A stretch of DNA of 64,000 bases from Streptococcus sanguinis (GTDB lineage Bacteria; Bacillota; Bacilli; Lactobacillales; Streptococcaceae): NCBI GenBank assembly GCA_013378335.1, contig CP040556.1, positions 1,178,001 through 1,242,000 on the forward strand. Direction: 5' to 3'. The translations under genes were made by a program, and so were the position numbers. The notes below the pieces were generated by a model that worked only from the letters and a program-made list of their open reading frames with translations, made no database searches and was not told the origin of the DNA. Positions 55,474 to 63,999 of this stretch are shown in pieces. Numbering within the stretch: position 1 is the first letter of the stretch; each line of letters opens with the position of its first letter.

Positions 55474-56156
55474 GGTCTTTCCATCTTATACCCTAGCCCC
55501 CAGACCGTTTTGATGGCAGGAGTGTTCCCTCTAGCATGCTTGGTCAATTCTTGTCTGAGTGCATGGATATGAACATTGAGTGTGTTGGTATCATCTACAT
55601 AGTCTTCCTGCCACACCTTCTCATAAAGTTCTGTCTTTGAGAACACTCTCTCAGGATTACTGGCTAATATCCAGAGGAGTTCAAAGGATTTCACTGTTAA
55701 TTCTAGAAATTGATCTCCAATACGAACCTCATGAGTCACATGATTCATCACTAAATCACCGAGCTCAATTTGTTCTGTCTCTCCCCTACGCTGAAGACGA
55801 CGCAAGATGTTATTGACTCTTAAAACTAACTCTCGAGGGCTAAAGGGCTTTGCAAGAAAATCATCTGCTCCCAAGCTCAAACCATAAATCCTGTCCTGCT
55901 CGCTGGTCTTAGCGGTTGTAAAAAGAAAAGGTTGATCAGGAGCTAAATACTGAACCTCACTGATAAAATCATAACCATCCATATTTGGCATCATGATATC
56001 TGTGATGATTAGATCAACGGATTTTTTTCTGAAAAGTTCTAAACCTTCAAATCCATCATGAGCGACTAAAACTTGGTAACCAGCCTGCAATAGATAACGT
56101 TTTTGGATATCTAGGATATCCATCTCATCATCAACAAGTAAAATTGTCTTTCCCAT
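55470..56156 (-). CDS. rr08: OmpR-family response regulator (TCS08/SaeR-like)
   Basis: 228 aa: receiver (LLVDDEMDILD, phospho-aspartate in LIITDIMMPNMDG, AKPFSPREL) and winged-helix DNA-binding domain (ELTVKSFELLWILASNPERVFSK). Strongly like pneumococcal RR08 from memory. Follows the LPXTG gene after a terminator. Candidate target site: the 11-bp-spaced direct repeat at 57950-57967. Confidence 0.87.
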   Translation of the reverse strand: MGKTILLVDDEMDILDIQKRYLLQAGYQVLVAHDGFEGLELFRKKSVDLIITDIMMPNMDGYDFISEVQYLAPDQPFLFTTAKTSEQDRIYGLSLGADDFLAKPFSPRELVLRVNNILRRLQRRGETEQIELGDLVMNHVTHEVRIGDQFLELTVKSFELLWILASNPERVFSKTELYEKVWQEDYVDDTNTLNVHIHALRQELTKHARGNTPAIKTVWGLGYKMERP

Positions 56157-56173
56157 TTGACACTCTCCTGATA

Positions 56174-56211
56174 AAAACAGTGTTATACTGGCTTTAGTAT
56201 AACACTATTTT
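56174..56211 (-). terminator. Terminator after the SSURE adhesin gene
   Basis: AGTGTTATAC (56179-56188) and GTATAACACT (56197-56206), perfect 10-bp stem with T-runs, just upstream of the response-regulator start. Confidence 0.8.
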
Positions 56212-56236
56212 TACTAATTTTTAAATGATTTGAATC

Positions 56237-57874
56237 TTAATCTTCATGTTTAGATTTCAAACCTAGAAATCCAAGAAGACCTGCCAAGGTTAGTCCAAAG
56301 AAACTAATGGTAGCTGTGGCTGTTTGAGCTTCACCAGTTTTTGGTAGCGTAGATTTATCAAACTTTTTCGCTGTATCAGCCATTGAGCTAGAAGTTGGAT
56401 GATCAACCTTCATATCTGACATATGTTGCTCTTCTATCGCCATATCCTTAACTTTACCAATAGAATCTGTTACAGAAGGCTTCGTATTCATCTGACCTTG
56501 TTGAGAAGGTGTTGTCGCCACTTCTTTTCCACGAAGCTGAATCGTTACTTGACGAGTTGCGATAAGATTTGTCAAATCTGGTTTGCCATCTTTGGCACCA
56601 TAGACTTTGACAGTAGCTTGGTAAGCTTGAGTGCCATTAGCACGAAGTTGGTCGAGAAGGGCTTGACCTTCTTTGCCTGTCGTGTTGCCATTCAAATCCA
56701 CTTCATAGAAGTATTGACCTTTGGCCAAGCCTTCAAGTGGTAAGAGGGCTGGGTTATTCGCTGTGCCATTATCGGACCATGGTGCCTTGTCAGAAGATTT
56801 GAGCAAGAGACGCGTCAACATACCGTCACCACCGAAAGCTTCATACGGAATGACTTGGTTAACTCCGGCCAAGAATGGACCTGGAACATTTGCTTTTTCA
56901 AGATAACTGGCTGGAACATCAATGCTATTTTTGATGTTGTTAGCAACAGAGTCTTTAACTGCGTCTTTTGAAACAGAGCCGTTCAACTTCACTGTTACAT
57001 TTTTTGTCGTGATAAGATTTGTCAAGTCCGGTTTGCCATCTTTGGCACCATAGACTTTGACAGTAGCTTGGTAAGCTTGAGTGCCATTAGCACGAAGTTG
57101 GTCGAGAAGGGCTTGACCTTCTTTGCCTGTCGTGTTGCCATTCAAATCCACTTCATAGAAGTATTGACCTTTGGCCAAGCCTTCAAGTGGTAAGAGGGCT
57201 GGGTTATTCGCTGTGCCATTGTCGGACCATGGCGCCTTGTCAGAAGATTTGAGCAAGAGACGCGTCAACATACCATCACCACCGAAAGCTTCATACGGAA
57301 TGACTTGGTTAACTCCGGCCAAGAATGGACCTGGAACATTCGCTTTTTCAAGATAGCTGGCTGGAACATCTACTGTGTCCTTCGTATTCTCAGAAACTCC
57401 TTTTTTAACTTCCTCTGGAGTTGTTACTGATTGAGGAGTAGGAGCTTCACGATCTTGGCTACCAACTGTCGCAGGAGCTACCTCTGGTTTGCTTTGTTCT
57501 TCTGCTGGATAATTGACCTTTGGTGTATCCTGTTCTTCTTTCGGTTTTGCAACGTCATCTTTAGAATCAGTACTAGTCTTCTCTGAGGAATTAGTTTCAT
57601 CGACCGCTTCCTTTGAACTTGGAATCGTCTGATTTTCTGGAAGAGCCGTATCCACAGCTTCTTTAAGAACATTTTCTGGTAACTCACTTTTTTCTGTTAC
57701 CGATGAAGGATTTGGTACAACTTGTGCTGGTGTTAAATTGACTTCATCTGCATGTACAGAGCTTGGCTGACCGACTAGGACAAAAAAACCACTGGCAACT
57801 GCAACAGAAGCTACACCAACGCTTAAGCGACGAATTGACCAACGAGTATATTTTTGATTTGAATTGAATCTCAT
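56237..57874 (-). CDS. LPXTG surface protein with two SSURE repeats (PavB-like)
   Basis: 545 aa. YSIRK-like signal (YTRWSIRRLSVGVASVAVASG), cleavage after Ala-42; acidic Pro/Glu/Thr/Ser region to about 168; two near-identical SSURE (streptococcal surface repeat) domains at about 169-288 and 319-438; linker; sortase signal LPKTG at 510-514, hydrophobic helix and charged tail. SSURE domains of PavB bind fibronectin. Fewer repeats than typical PavB. Divergent neighbour is an IS; TCS08-like genes lie downstream. Confidence 0.92.
   Translation of the reverse strand: MRFNSNQKYTRWSIRRLSVGVASVAVASGFFVLVGQPSSVHADEVNLTPAQVVPNPSSVTEKSELPENVLKEAVDTALPENQTIPSSKEAVDETNSSEKTSTDSKDDVAKPKEEQDTPKVNYPAEEQSKPEVAPATVGSQDREAPTPQSVTTPEEVKKGVSENTKDTVDVPASYLEKANVPGPFLAGVNQVIPYEAFGGDGMLTRLLLKSSDKAPWSDNGTANNPALLPLEGLAKGQYFYEVDLNGNTTGKEGQALLDQLRANGTQAYQATVKVYGAKDGKPDLTNLITTKNVTVKLNGSVSKDAVKDSVANNIKNSIDVPASYLEKANVPGPFLAGVNQVIPYEAFGGDGMLTRLLLKSSDKAPWSDNGTANNPALLPLEGLAKGQYFYEVDLNGNTTGKEGQALLDQLRANGTQAYQATVKVYGAKDGKPDLTNLIATRQVTIQLRGKEVATTPSQQGQMNTKPSVTDSIGKVKDMAIEEQHMSDMKVDHPTSSSMADTAKKFDKSTLPKTGEAQTATATISFFGLTLAGLLGFLGLKSKHED
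56561..56920 (-). repeat. SSURE-encoding DNA repeat, copy 2
   Basis: 360 bp differing from the copy at 57011-57370 at only about 7 positions, period 450 bp; encodes residues 319-438. Confidence 0.9.
57011..57370 (-). repeat. SSURE-encoding DNA repeat, copy 1
   Basis: First copy (residues 169-288). Near-identity to copy 2 points to recent duplication or gene conversion, so repeat number may vary among strains. Confidence 0.9.
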
Positions 57875-57903
57875 AGGATCCTCCTTAGATTTTTTATGAC
57901 TCT

Positions 57904-57967
57904 AGTATAAAATCATAAAATTAAAAAGGAATAAGAAAAAGTTAAAATTTTTCTTAAATCTTTCTTA
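57904..57967 (-). promoter_or_regulatory. SSURE adhesin promoter with direct repeats
   Basis: Minus strand -10 TATACT (57909-57904) with a poor -35, and TAAGAAA twice at 57967-57961 and 57956-57950, period 11 bp, the usual spacing for OmpR-family activators. An RR08-dependent promoter is inferred. Upstream to 58170 only AT-rich sequence; GTTAA-N5-GTTAA near 58095 is a SaeR-like half-site pair with one base less than the usual spacing. Confidence 0.5.
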
Positions 57968-58170
57968 TAAAATACTTATATTTTTTTACCACACATCAAA
58001 AAATAGCAGAATGAGCTTCTACGCTATATATTCACTAGCTATTCTCCAAGAATATAATCTGGAACTAAAAGACGGTATATACCTTAACAAAGGTTAACAG
58101 AAGCTACCAAATTGCTTTGTTTCTGTACTTAATTATAAATCATGTTCTACCGTTGACACTCAACAAAAAA

Positions 58171-59768
58171 ATCCATCACTATCGTGATGAATTCAGACCG
58201 TAGACAAACATTCCAAATAGTGTTTGTCTTTTTCTGTTTGTCAGGCTAAAATTTCATCTTTTGATTTCATCTTTTGATAGCATAATGGTCATTTGAACAA
58301 AATAAAAAGGCTTCCCCACCCTCATTTTTACTAGTTTTTTGAGATTCAAACACGCCAAAGTAAGCCCAACCTTATCTTCCATCTTGGACTTGCCTTTCTC
58401 TCTTGTATAACGGAGGTTGTGGTATTCTTTAGCTGTCCCAAAGAGCCGCTCAATGGTTTCTTTGCGCTTCTTATAGAGCTCCTTCATCCCTCTTTGGTGT
58501 CGAATCTCTTCACAACATTCAAGCGCATCTTTCCATACATGTCTTGTGATGACTTTCTGCTGATTCTGGCTCTGGGTACAAACAGATAATAGGGGACAGG
58601 CGACACATACTGTTGAATCACTCTTATACTCACGGTAGCCTGCTCGGGTCGTCGTGCGATAGGTTAACACTTGGTTCTCTGGACAGAGGTAACAGTCATA
58701 ATAGGAATCATAAACAAAATCATTGGGCCTTAAGTTCCCTTTTACACCCTTGGGGCGGGTATAAGGGAAGACAGGGGTAATCTCTCTGTCTAACAAAAAT
58801 TTTGCAATACTTGGGGTTTTATAACCTGCATCTGCGATGAGATAGGTTGGATGAAAAGGCTCAATCTTGGCAAAAAGGGCAGGGAAAGCCTGACTATCAT
58901 GAACATTTCCTGCTTCAACCGTATAAGCCAAGGCCCAACCATGCTTATCACACGCTACTTGGGCAGAATAGGCAAAGACTTCCTTGTGTTCCCCCTTGTG
59001 GAACCAACCACTCTCAGGATCTGTCCTTGAGATTTTCTTTTCCTTAGCCTCGCTTTCTTTTGCGGGCTTTAAGGGCTTTTTTTCGTGTTTTCTCCTATCT
59101 AAATCAATCTCAACTTCCAATTGCTCACTCATAAATGTAGCTTGTTGGGCAACCATTTCCTTATGATACTTGTGGCTGTTGGCTGCCGCTTTAATATGGG
59201 TTCCATCCACAAATATCTCAGAAGGATCAATCAAACCAGCACATAAAGCTTGATGGAGTACGTGTGAAAATATCTCAGTAATCAGTGCTTTATCTTGAAA
59301 ACGACGGCTGTAATTCTTTCCATATGTGGTAAAATGAGGCACCTTGTCATCCAAGCTTAGTCCAAGAAACCAACGATAAGCTACGTTTACTTCTATGTCT
59401 TTAATGGTTTGGCGCATGGAGCGAATGCCATAAAAACATTGAATCAAAGGAATTTTGACCAACATGACGGGATCTAGACTGGGACGACCCTGATCTGGGC
59501 TATAGGTTTCTTCAACCAAGTCATAGATAAAGTCAAAATCAACCTCCGCTTCCAATTGGCGAAGAAAGTGATCTTCTGGGACCAATTCGTCTATCGTATA
59601 GAAGCCATATTGGCAGCGATTATAATCAGATTTTTCTTTGTGAAACATAGGGAGCACCTCACAACTGTTCTTACCTCTATTATACGACTTTACAAAAAGA
59701 AAAGCCCTTAGAAACTTCTGTTCTTAGGACTTTGTCTTCAATCTGAATCCATCACTATCGTGATGAAT
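58171..59768 (-). mobile_element. IS1182-family insertion sequence
   Basis: One transposase gene between imperfect inverted ends (TTCAGA-N2-G-N-AGACAAA form inside both ends). Both borders carry the same 22-bp sequence (58171-58192 and 59747-59768) with the palindrome ATCAC-tatc-GTGAT; it may be part of the ends or a target hairpin copied on insertion. The right end sits 8 bp from the brnQ stop. Confidence 0.75.
58254..59657 (-). CDS. IS1182-family transposase
   Basis: 467 aa DDE transposase: N-terminal DUF772-like domain (LVPEDHFLRQLEAEVDFDFI, DQGRPSLDPVMLVKI), catalytic core with FVDGTHIKAAANS, LIADAGYKTP (second Asp) and ERLFGTAKEYHNLRYTR (Glu). Zinc-like cysteines in YLCPENQ and VACPLLSVC. 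Uninterrupted, so the copy could be active. Confidence 0.92.
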   Translation of the reverse strand: MLPMFHKEKSDYNRCQYGFYTIDELVPEDHFLRQLEAEVDFDFIYDLVEETYSPDQGRPSLDPVMLVKIPLIQCFYGIRSMRQTIKDIEVNVAYRWFLGLSLDDKVPHFTTYGKNYSRRFQDKALITEIFSHVLHQALCAGLIDPSEIFVDGTHIKAAANSHKYHKEMVAQQATFMSEQLEVEIDLDRRKHEKKPLKPAKESEAKEKKISRTDPESGWFHKGEHKEVFAYSAQVACDKHGWALAYTVEAGNVHDSQAFPALFAKIEPFHPTYLIADAGYKTPSIAKFLLDREITPVFPYTRPKGVKGNLRPNDFVYDSYYDCYLCPENQVLTYRTTTRAGYREYKSDSTVCVACPLLSVCTQSQNQQKVITRHVWKDALECCEEIRHQRGMKELYKKRKETIERLFGTAKEYHNLRYTREKGKSKMEDKVGLTLACLNLKKLVKMRVGKPFYFVQMTIMLSKDEIKR

Positions 59769-59775
59769 TAAGTTT

Positions 59776-61104
59776 TTATGCTTCAATTTCAAAAACTTCA
59801 CTCTTCTGTTTGTTTGGCAAAAAGAGAGAAAGTAGGATTCCAACTAGAGCTGGCACCAACCAAGGCAAAGAAGCCTGAGCAAACGGAAGGGCATTTACCA
59901 TATCACTTACCTTTGTAATATGGAACTGCTGCCCAAGAATACCCGCAAAGGAAATCAGAGTCACTGCTGCTACCGTCAATTGCATACCGACTTTGGACAG
60001 TGGCAAGAATTTATTGACAATGACAATCAGCACGATAACAATGGTAATTGGATAGAGAATTTGCAAGACTGGAACAGAATATTGAATAATGGCATTGAGG
60101 CCAAGATTAGCAATCGCAAACCCAATCAAAGTAAAGACAGTTGCGTAAACTTTATAAGATAGCTTAGGGAAAGTTTTATGGAAGAATTCCCCAGTCGATA
60201 CAATAAGTCCTGCTGTTGTCGTAAAGCAAGTCACAGTAACCATAGCTGCAAGGAAAATCTGAGCTGTAGGTCCAAAGATAGCCTGTGTCGCCTGCGATAG
60301 GACATAAACACCTGGATTGCCTTTGGCAATAATCTCAGCTGGAACTGGGAAATGATTGCCCAGAAACGCCAAACCGATATACATGGCGCTAAAGCCAAAC
60401 GCTACCATCAAACCAACAACCCAGATAGTTGAAACATATTCCTTTTTATTCTTGAAACCTAGCTGGTTAAGAGTTGTTACTGCGATTACACTGAAGGCCA
60501 CGGAAGCCAAGGCATCCAAAGTATTATAACCTTCCAAGAACCCTTGCCCAAAAGCTGACGCAGAATAAGCTTGTGAAGCCTGCTGAGGAGCAGTTGAACC
60601 GTATTTCAAAGCCCCTAGAATGACTAAGATGATGATCAAAACTGCAAAAACAGGCGTCAGAATACGTCCAATCCGATCCAAAATCTTAGATGGATTCAAA
60701 GAAATCAGATAAGCCGCCACAAAGTAAAGGGTCGTGAAAACAATCGATCCTATACCAGTCATGTTTTTAGACAGCATAGGAGCGATACCAACTTCATAAG
60801 CTACTGTCGCTGTCCGCGGAATAGCAAAAAAGGGCCCGATTGACAGATACAAGGCTACAAGATAGATAATAGCAAACCAAGGCGCAATCTTCTGAGAAAT
60901 CTCGTGGATATAGCCCTTAGGATTGAGCGTTCCGATAATCAAAGTCAGAACAGCAAGCCCAACCCCGGACAGGACAAATCCTGCAATAGCCGGCCAAAAA
61001 TGCTGGCCTGATAATGTTCCAAGCGAAGGTGGGAAAATTAAGTTCCCAGCACCGAAAAATATTCCAAATAAGAGCAAGCCTGTCAAGGCACCTTTTTTAA
61101 TCAC
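59776..61104 (-). CDS. brnQ: Branched-chain amino acid permease BrnQ
   Basis: 442 aa LIV-II family cation symporter with 12 membrane segments, starting (GTG) IKKGALTGLLLFGIFFGAG. AAAGGAG lies 7 nt before the start. Imports Leu, Ile and Val. Upstream sequence carries CodY-like and CRP/FNR-like boxes. IS1182 has landed right after its stop and may have displaced its terminator. Confidence 0.94.
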   Translation of the reverse strand: MIKKGALTGLLLFGIFFGAGNLIFPPSLGTLSGQHFWPAIAGFVLSGVGLAVLTLIIGTLNPKGYIHEISQKIAPWFAIIYLVALYLSIGPFFAIPRTATVAYEVGIAPMLSKNMTGIGSIVFTTLYFVAAYLISLNPSKILDRIGRILTPVFAVLIIILVILGALKYGSTAPQQASQAYSASAFGQGFLEGYNTLDALASVAFSVIAVTTLNQLGFKNKKEYVSTIWVVGLMVAFGFSAMYIGLAFLGNHFPVPAEIIAKGNPGVYVLSQATQAIFGPTAQIFLAAMVTVTCFTTTAGLIVSTGEFFHKTFPKLSYKVYATVFTLIGFAIANLGLNAIIQYSVPVLQILYPITIVIVLIVIVNKFLPLSKVGMQLTVAAVTLISFAGILGQQFHITKVSDMVNALPFAQASLPWLVPALVGILLSLFLPNKQKSEVFEIEA

Positions 61105-61137
61105 AGGAATCTCCTTTAAATTTTTTCATGCTTTATC

Positions 61138-61226
61138 ATTATATACGGAAGAAGCCCGCTCTGCAAGACTTTTAACTTTTTCAGAATATTGATTCAAATC
61201 AAAAGAGCGTATATGATTTAAATCAA
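61138..61226 (-). promoter_or_regulatory. brnQ promoter with CodY-like and two FNR/CRP-like boxes
   Basis: Minus strand -10 TATAAT (61143-61138), 17-bp spacer, weak -35 TTGCAG. AATATTCTGAAAAAG (61190-61176) fits the CodY consensus at 12 of 15. TTGATTCAAATCAA (61189-61202) is a perfect TTGAT-N4-ATCAA site; ATGATTTAAATCAA (61213-61226) differs by one base, 24 bp away. Confidence 0.6.
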
Positions 61227-61260
61227 ATTATTTATCCGAAATTTTGGGAAAAATCCTCAC

Positions 61261-61269
61261 TTATCCACA
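61261..61269 (+). other. Perfect DnaA-box sequence
   Basis: TTATCCACA, with a near match TTATCCGAA at 61232-61240. Isolated, so possibly chance or a DnaA titration/regulatory site. Confidence 0.35.
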
Positions 61270-61337
61270 GATTTTTGGAGATTTTGAATGTTTTAAAACG
61301 AAATAACACTTTTTGTTTTAAATCGTAATCTCTTTCC

Positions 61338-61556
61338 TTGTCAATCTCTTCTTTACCTATCTTTTTTGAGCGGCTCCTTTATATTTCTTGCTTCTTTTTC
61401 TTTATCCTGCGCCATAACCTTTTTCTGCTAGGTCTGTCCTTAGTCATTTCGACTTTTTTGATGCAGCAGACCGGTATGCGCTACCGACACTTAATGCGTG
61501 AGAAATACAATATTGTACATCCTGATCCAAAACAAAATAAAAGAGATTTTTCATAG
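61338..61556 (+). CDS. Small hydrophobic hypothetical protein
   Basis: 72 aa from a TTG: a hydrophobic two-helix-like N-terminal part and a polar, basic tail RYRHLMREKYNIVHPDPKQN. No clear ribosome site at the TTG, so the start is uncertain. Followed at once by a strong terminator, which supports transcription. Not recognised; the only rightward gene here. Confidence 0.45.
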   Translation: MSISSLPIFFERLLYISCFFFFILRHNLFLLGLSLVISTFLMQQTGMRYRHLMREKYNIVHPDPKQNKRDFS

Positions 61557-61557
61557 T

Positions 61558-61592
61558 AAAAAGGTTGAGACATCTTATCTCAACCTTTTAAA
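61558..61592. terminator. Bidirectional terminator between small ORF and GNAT gene
   Basis: AAAAAGGTTGAGA and TCTCAACCTTTT, perfect stem with A and T runs on both sides. Confidence 0.88.
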
Positions 61593-61618
61593 AATGGCTA
61601 TAAATCATTTAGCACTCT

Positions 61619-62173
61619 TTATACATCGCTAAATCTTCGGTACTTAATTTCGAATTCAAAAAAGTTCTTCTCTTGCAGCATATGGAAAATATCTCGATAA
61701 GCCTCCTCATCAAAATGATGTCCCAAATACAGGATTTCAAAGCTTAATCCTTCATATTCCAGAAAGGCATTGGTCGTTCGGAAGCCGTTACGCTTATAAA
61801 AGTCCATACGTGCTTGACGTTGTTCTAGATTGTCACATTCTTCATCGACACGTTCCACCTCTAGAACCATGGTTTTTTGATAAAACTCTGTCAGTTTATG
61901 AATAATTTCACCCCCATAGCCATGACTGCGAAGGTGCGGCATAATCGCAAAGAAGCTGACATAGAACATTTTTTCATTATAGACTGCAAAAGCAAAACCA
62001 ACAAATTCTTCCTCATTGTAGAAGGCAAAGAAATGAGAACGCTTATCATTTGTATAACGGAGAAATTCGCTGATAGCTACCCTTTCCTCTACAGGAAAAG
62101 CCTCGCGGTTTAAGGCCTCAACCTTATCCAAATCGGGAAATTCTGCTGTAATAATTTGACTAGTTAAAGACAT
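61619..62173 (-). CDS. GNAT-family N-acetyltransferase
   Basis: 184 aa GCN5-related acetyltransferase fold: central strand FFAIMPHLRSHGYGGEIIHKL holds the acetyl-CoA loop (R/Q-x-x-G-x-G/A, here RSHGYG). YKRNGF near 130 is typical of motif B. Substrate unknown. Lies 57 bp from the ABC transporter end. Confidence 0.85.
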   Translation of the reverse strand: MSLTSQIITAEFPDLDKVEALNREAFPVEERVAISEFLRYTNDKRSHFFAFYNEEEFVGFAFAVYNEKMFYVSFFAIMPHLRSHGYGGEIIHKLTEFYQKTMVLEVERVDEECDNLEQRQARMDFYKRNGFRTTNAFLEYEGLSFEILYLGHHFDEEAYRDIFHMLQEKNFFEFEIKYRRFSDV

Positions 62174-62229
62174 TGCTACCTCACTTTGCTTAATATTCTA
62201 GCAGTTGTCAAAAAATTTAGCAAGCATTA

Positions 62230-63999
62230 TCAAGCTTCTTCCGCTTTTTTAGAAAATTGGCTCTGATAGAGGTCATAATAAAATCCTTTATCAGCCAAGA
62301 GACTCTCATGATTTCCTTGCTCGATAATCTGACCATCCTTGAGCACCAAAATCTTATCCGCTTCCTGAATGGTCGACAGTCGGTGAGCAATGACAAAACT
62401 AGTCCTGCCCTGCATGAGTGTTTTCATAGCCTTCTGAATCAAGAGCTCCAGCCGTGTATCGACAGATGAGGTCGCTTCATCCAAAATCAGAATCTTAGGA
62501 TTGGCCAAAAGAGCCCTCGCAATCGTAAGCAACTGTTTCTGACCCAGCGAGATATTACTGGATTCTTGGTTCATTTCCATATTGTAGCCGCCTGGCAAGG
62601 TTCGGATAAAGTGGTCCACATTAGCCGCCTTGGCCGCTTCCACAATTTCTTCATCAGTGGCTTGCAGATTGCCAAAGCGAAGATTTTCCTTGATAGTCCC
62701 CTCATAAAGCCAAGCATCCTGCAGCACCATACCAAACTGTTTGCGGTAGTCCTGGCGAGAAAGGTGGCGTATATCATGCCCATCAACTGTAATCGCGCCT
62801 TTGGTCACATCGTAGAAACGCATGAGCAAGTTAATCAGCGTGGTTTTACCAGCACCAGTCGGACCAACAATAGCCACCATTTCTCCTGGTTTGACTTCCA
62901 GATTAAAATTCCGAATGAGCGGCTTGTCTACTACATACTGGAACTCCACATCCTTGAAGCTAACCTGACCTGTCAGATCTTGCTCCAGCTTTTCTGTCTT
63001 GTCATTGACTTCATCTGCTTCGTCCAGTACTTGGAAAATCCGGTCTAAAGAAGACTTAGCACTCTGCAGCTGGCCAGCCAGCTGAGTCAAGTTTTGAATG
63101 GGCTGATTAATCTGCCAGACATACTGAACAAAAGCTTGCAGATTTCCGACTGTCAAGCGCCCAGCGATAACCTGAAGTCCACCCAGTACAGCTAGCAGCA
63201 GATAAGTCAGGTCAGAAATAAAGTTCAAAACTGGATTCATAAGACCTGAGATAAAGCTGGCCTTAAAGCCTACTTTCTGCAGGTTTTGCGTAATTTGACG
63301 AAAATCCTCCTGGGAGCTTTCTTCTCTGACATAGAGCTTCAAAATATTAAATCCAGTCAGATTTTCCTGAACAAAGCCATTCATAGCTCCTAGTGCATCT
63401 GCCTGCTGTTTAAAGTAAGGCTGGGATTTCTTCACGATAAAGCGAGCACTGAGGTAGGTAATCGGAATCGAAACTACCACAATTATACCCAACTGCAGAT
63501 TGAGTACCAATACCATGACGATAACCAAAATCAGAGTAAAGACTGCGTTGATAACCTGCAGAAAGGACTGCTGCAAGGCATTTGAAACAGCTTCGACATC
63601 GCTGGTAAAACGCCCCAGCAAGTCACCAAACTGGTGCTTATCAAAGTAAGAAACGGGGATGCGATTAATCTTATGACTAAGTTCATCACGCAAGTCACGA
63701 ATGGTAGCCTGTACTGCATTGGTCATAAAGTAATTAGAATAGTAAGAACCGATTTCATAAAAAATCGCCCGCACAAAATACAAGACCATGACCCAGCCCA
63801 CATAGGACACATTAATCTGAGCACCAGACACACCTTTAGCCATATCCAGCAAATTATTTGTCAGTTCAGTAATGGCTAGACCTAAGACAAAGGGCTCGAC
63901 GACACTCATAACGACACTGAGGATTTTGAGGAAGATTGCAAAGGCGACTGCAAACTTATAAACTTTTAGGTAGCTCCACAGGCGAGCAAAACTAGATGT
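62230..63999 (-). CDS. ABC exporter, fused membrane and ATPase domains (5' end outside window)
   Basis: Multidrug-type half transporter. Membrane domain (six helices, partly outside), ATPase domain with Walker A GPTGAGKTT, signature ISLGQKQ (a variant of LSGGQ), Walker B ILILDEATSSVD with its catalytic glutamate, and H-loop IAHRLST. The frame continues above the ATG at 63909 as RLWSYLKVYKFAVAFAIFL to the window edge, so the true start is beyond. Likely the second member of a heterodimeric pair; partner not visible. Confidence 0.88.
   Translation of the reverse strand, partial: TSSFARLWSYLKVYKFAVAFAIFLKILSVVMSVVEPFVLGLAITELTNNLLDMAKGVSGAQINVSYVGWVMVLYFVRAIFYEIGSYYSNYFMTNAVQATIRDLRDELSHKINRIPVSYFDKHQFGDLLGRFTSDVEAVSNALQQSFLQVINAVFTLILVIVMVLVLNLQLGIIVVVSIPITYLSARFIVKKSQPYFKQQADALGAMNGFVQENLTGFNILKLYVREESSQEDFRQITQNLQKVGFKASFISGLMNPVLNFISDLTYLLLAVLGGLQVIAGRLTVGNLQAFVQYVWQINQPIQNLTQLAGQLQSAKSSLDRIFQVLDEADEVNDKTEKLEQDLTGQVSFKDVEFQYVVDKPLIRNFNLEVKPGEMVAIVGPTGAGKTTLINLLMRFYDVTKGAITVDGHDIRHLSRQDYRKQFGMVLQDAWLYEGTIKENLRFGNLQATDEEIVEAAKAANVDHFIRTLPGGYNMEMNQESSNISLGQKQLLTIARALLANPKILILDEATSSVDTRLELLIQKAMKTLMQGRTSFVIAHRLSTIQEADKILVLKDGQIIEQGNHESLLADKGFYYDLYQSQFSKKAEEA

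Noticed and set aside
56721..57356. Two identical 61-aa plus-strand ORFs
   Set aside because: Shadows of the duplicated SSURE repeats on the opposite strand.
58171..58192. Phage or ICE attachment site
   Set aside because: The 22-bp direct repeats bound only a 1.6-kb IS with a DDE transposase; no integrase or cargo genes.
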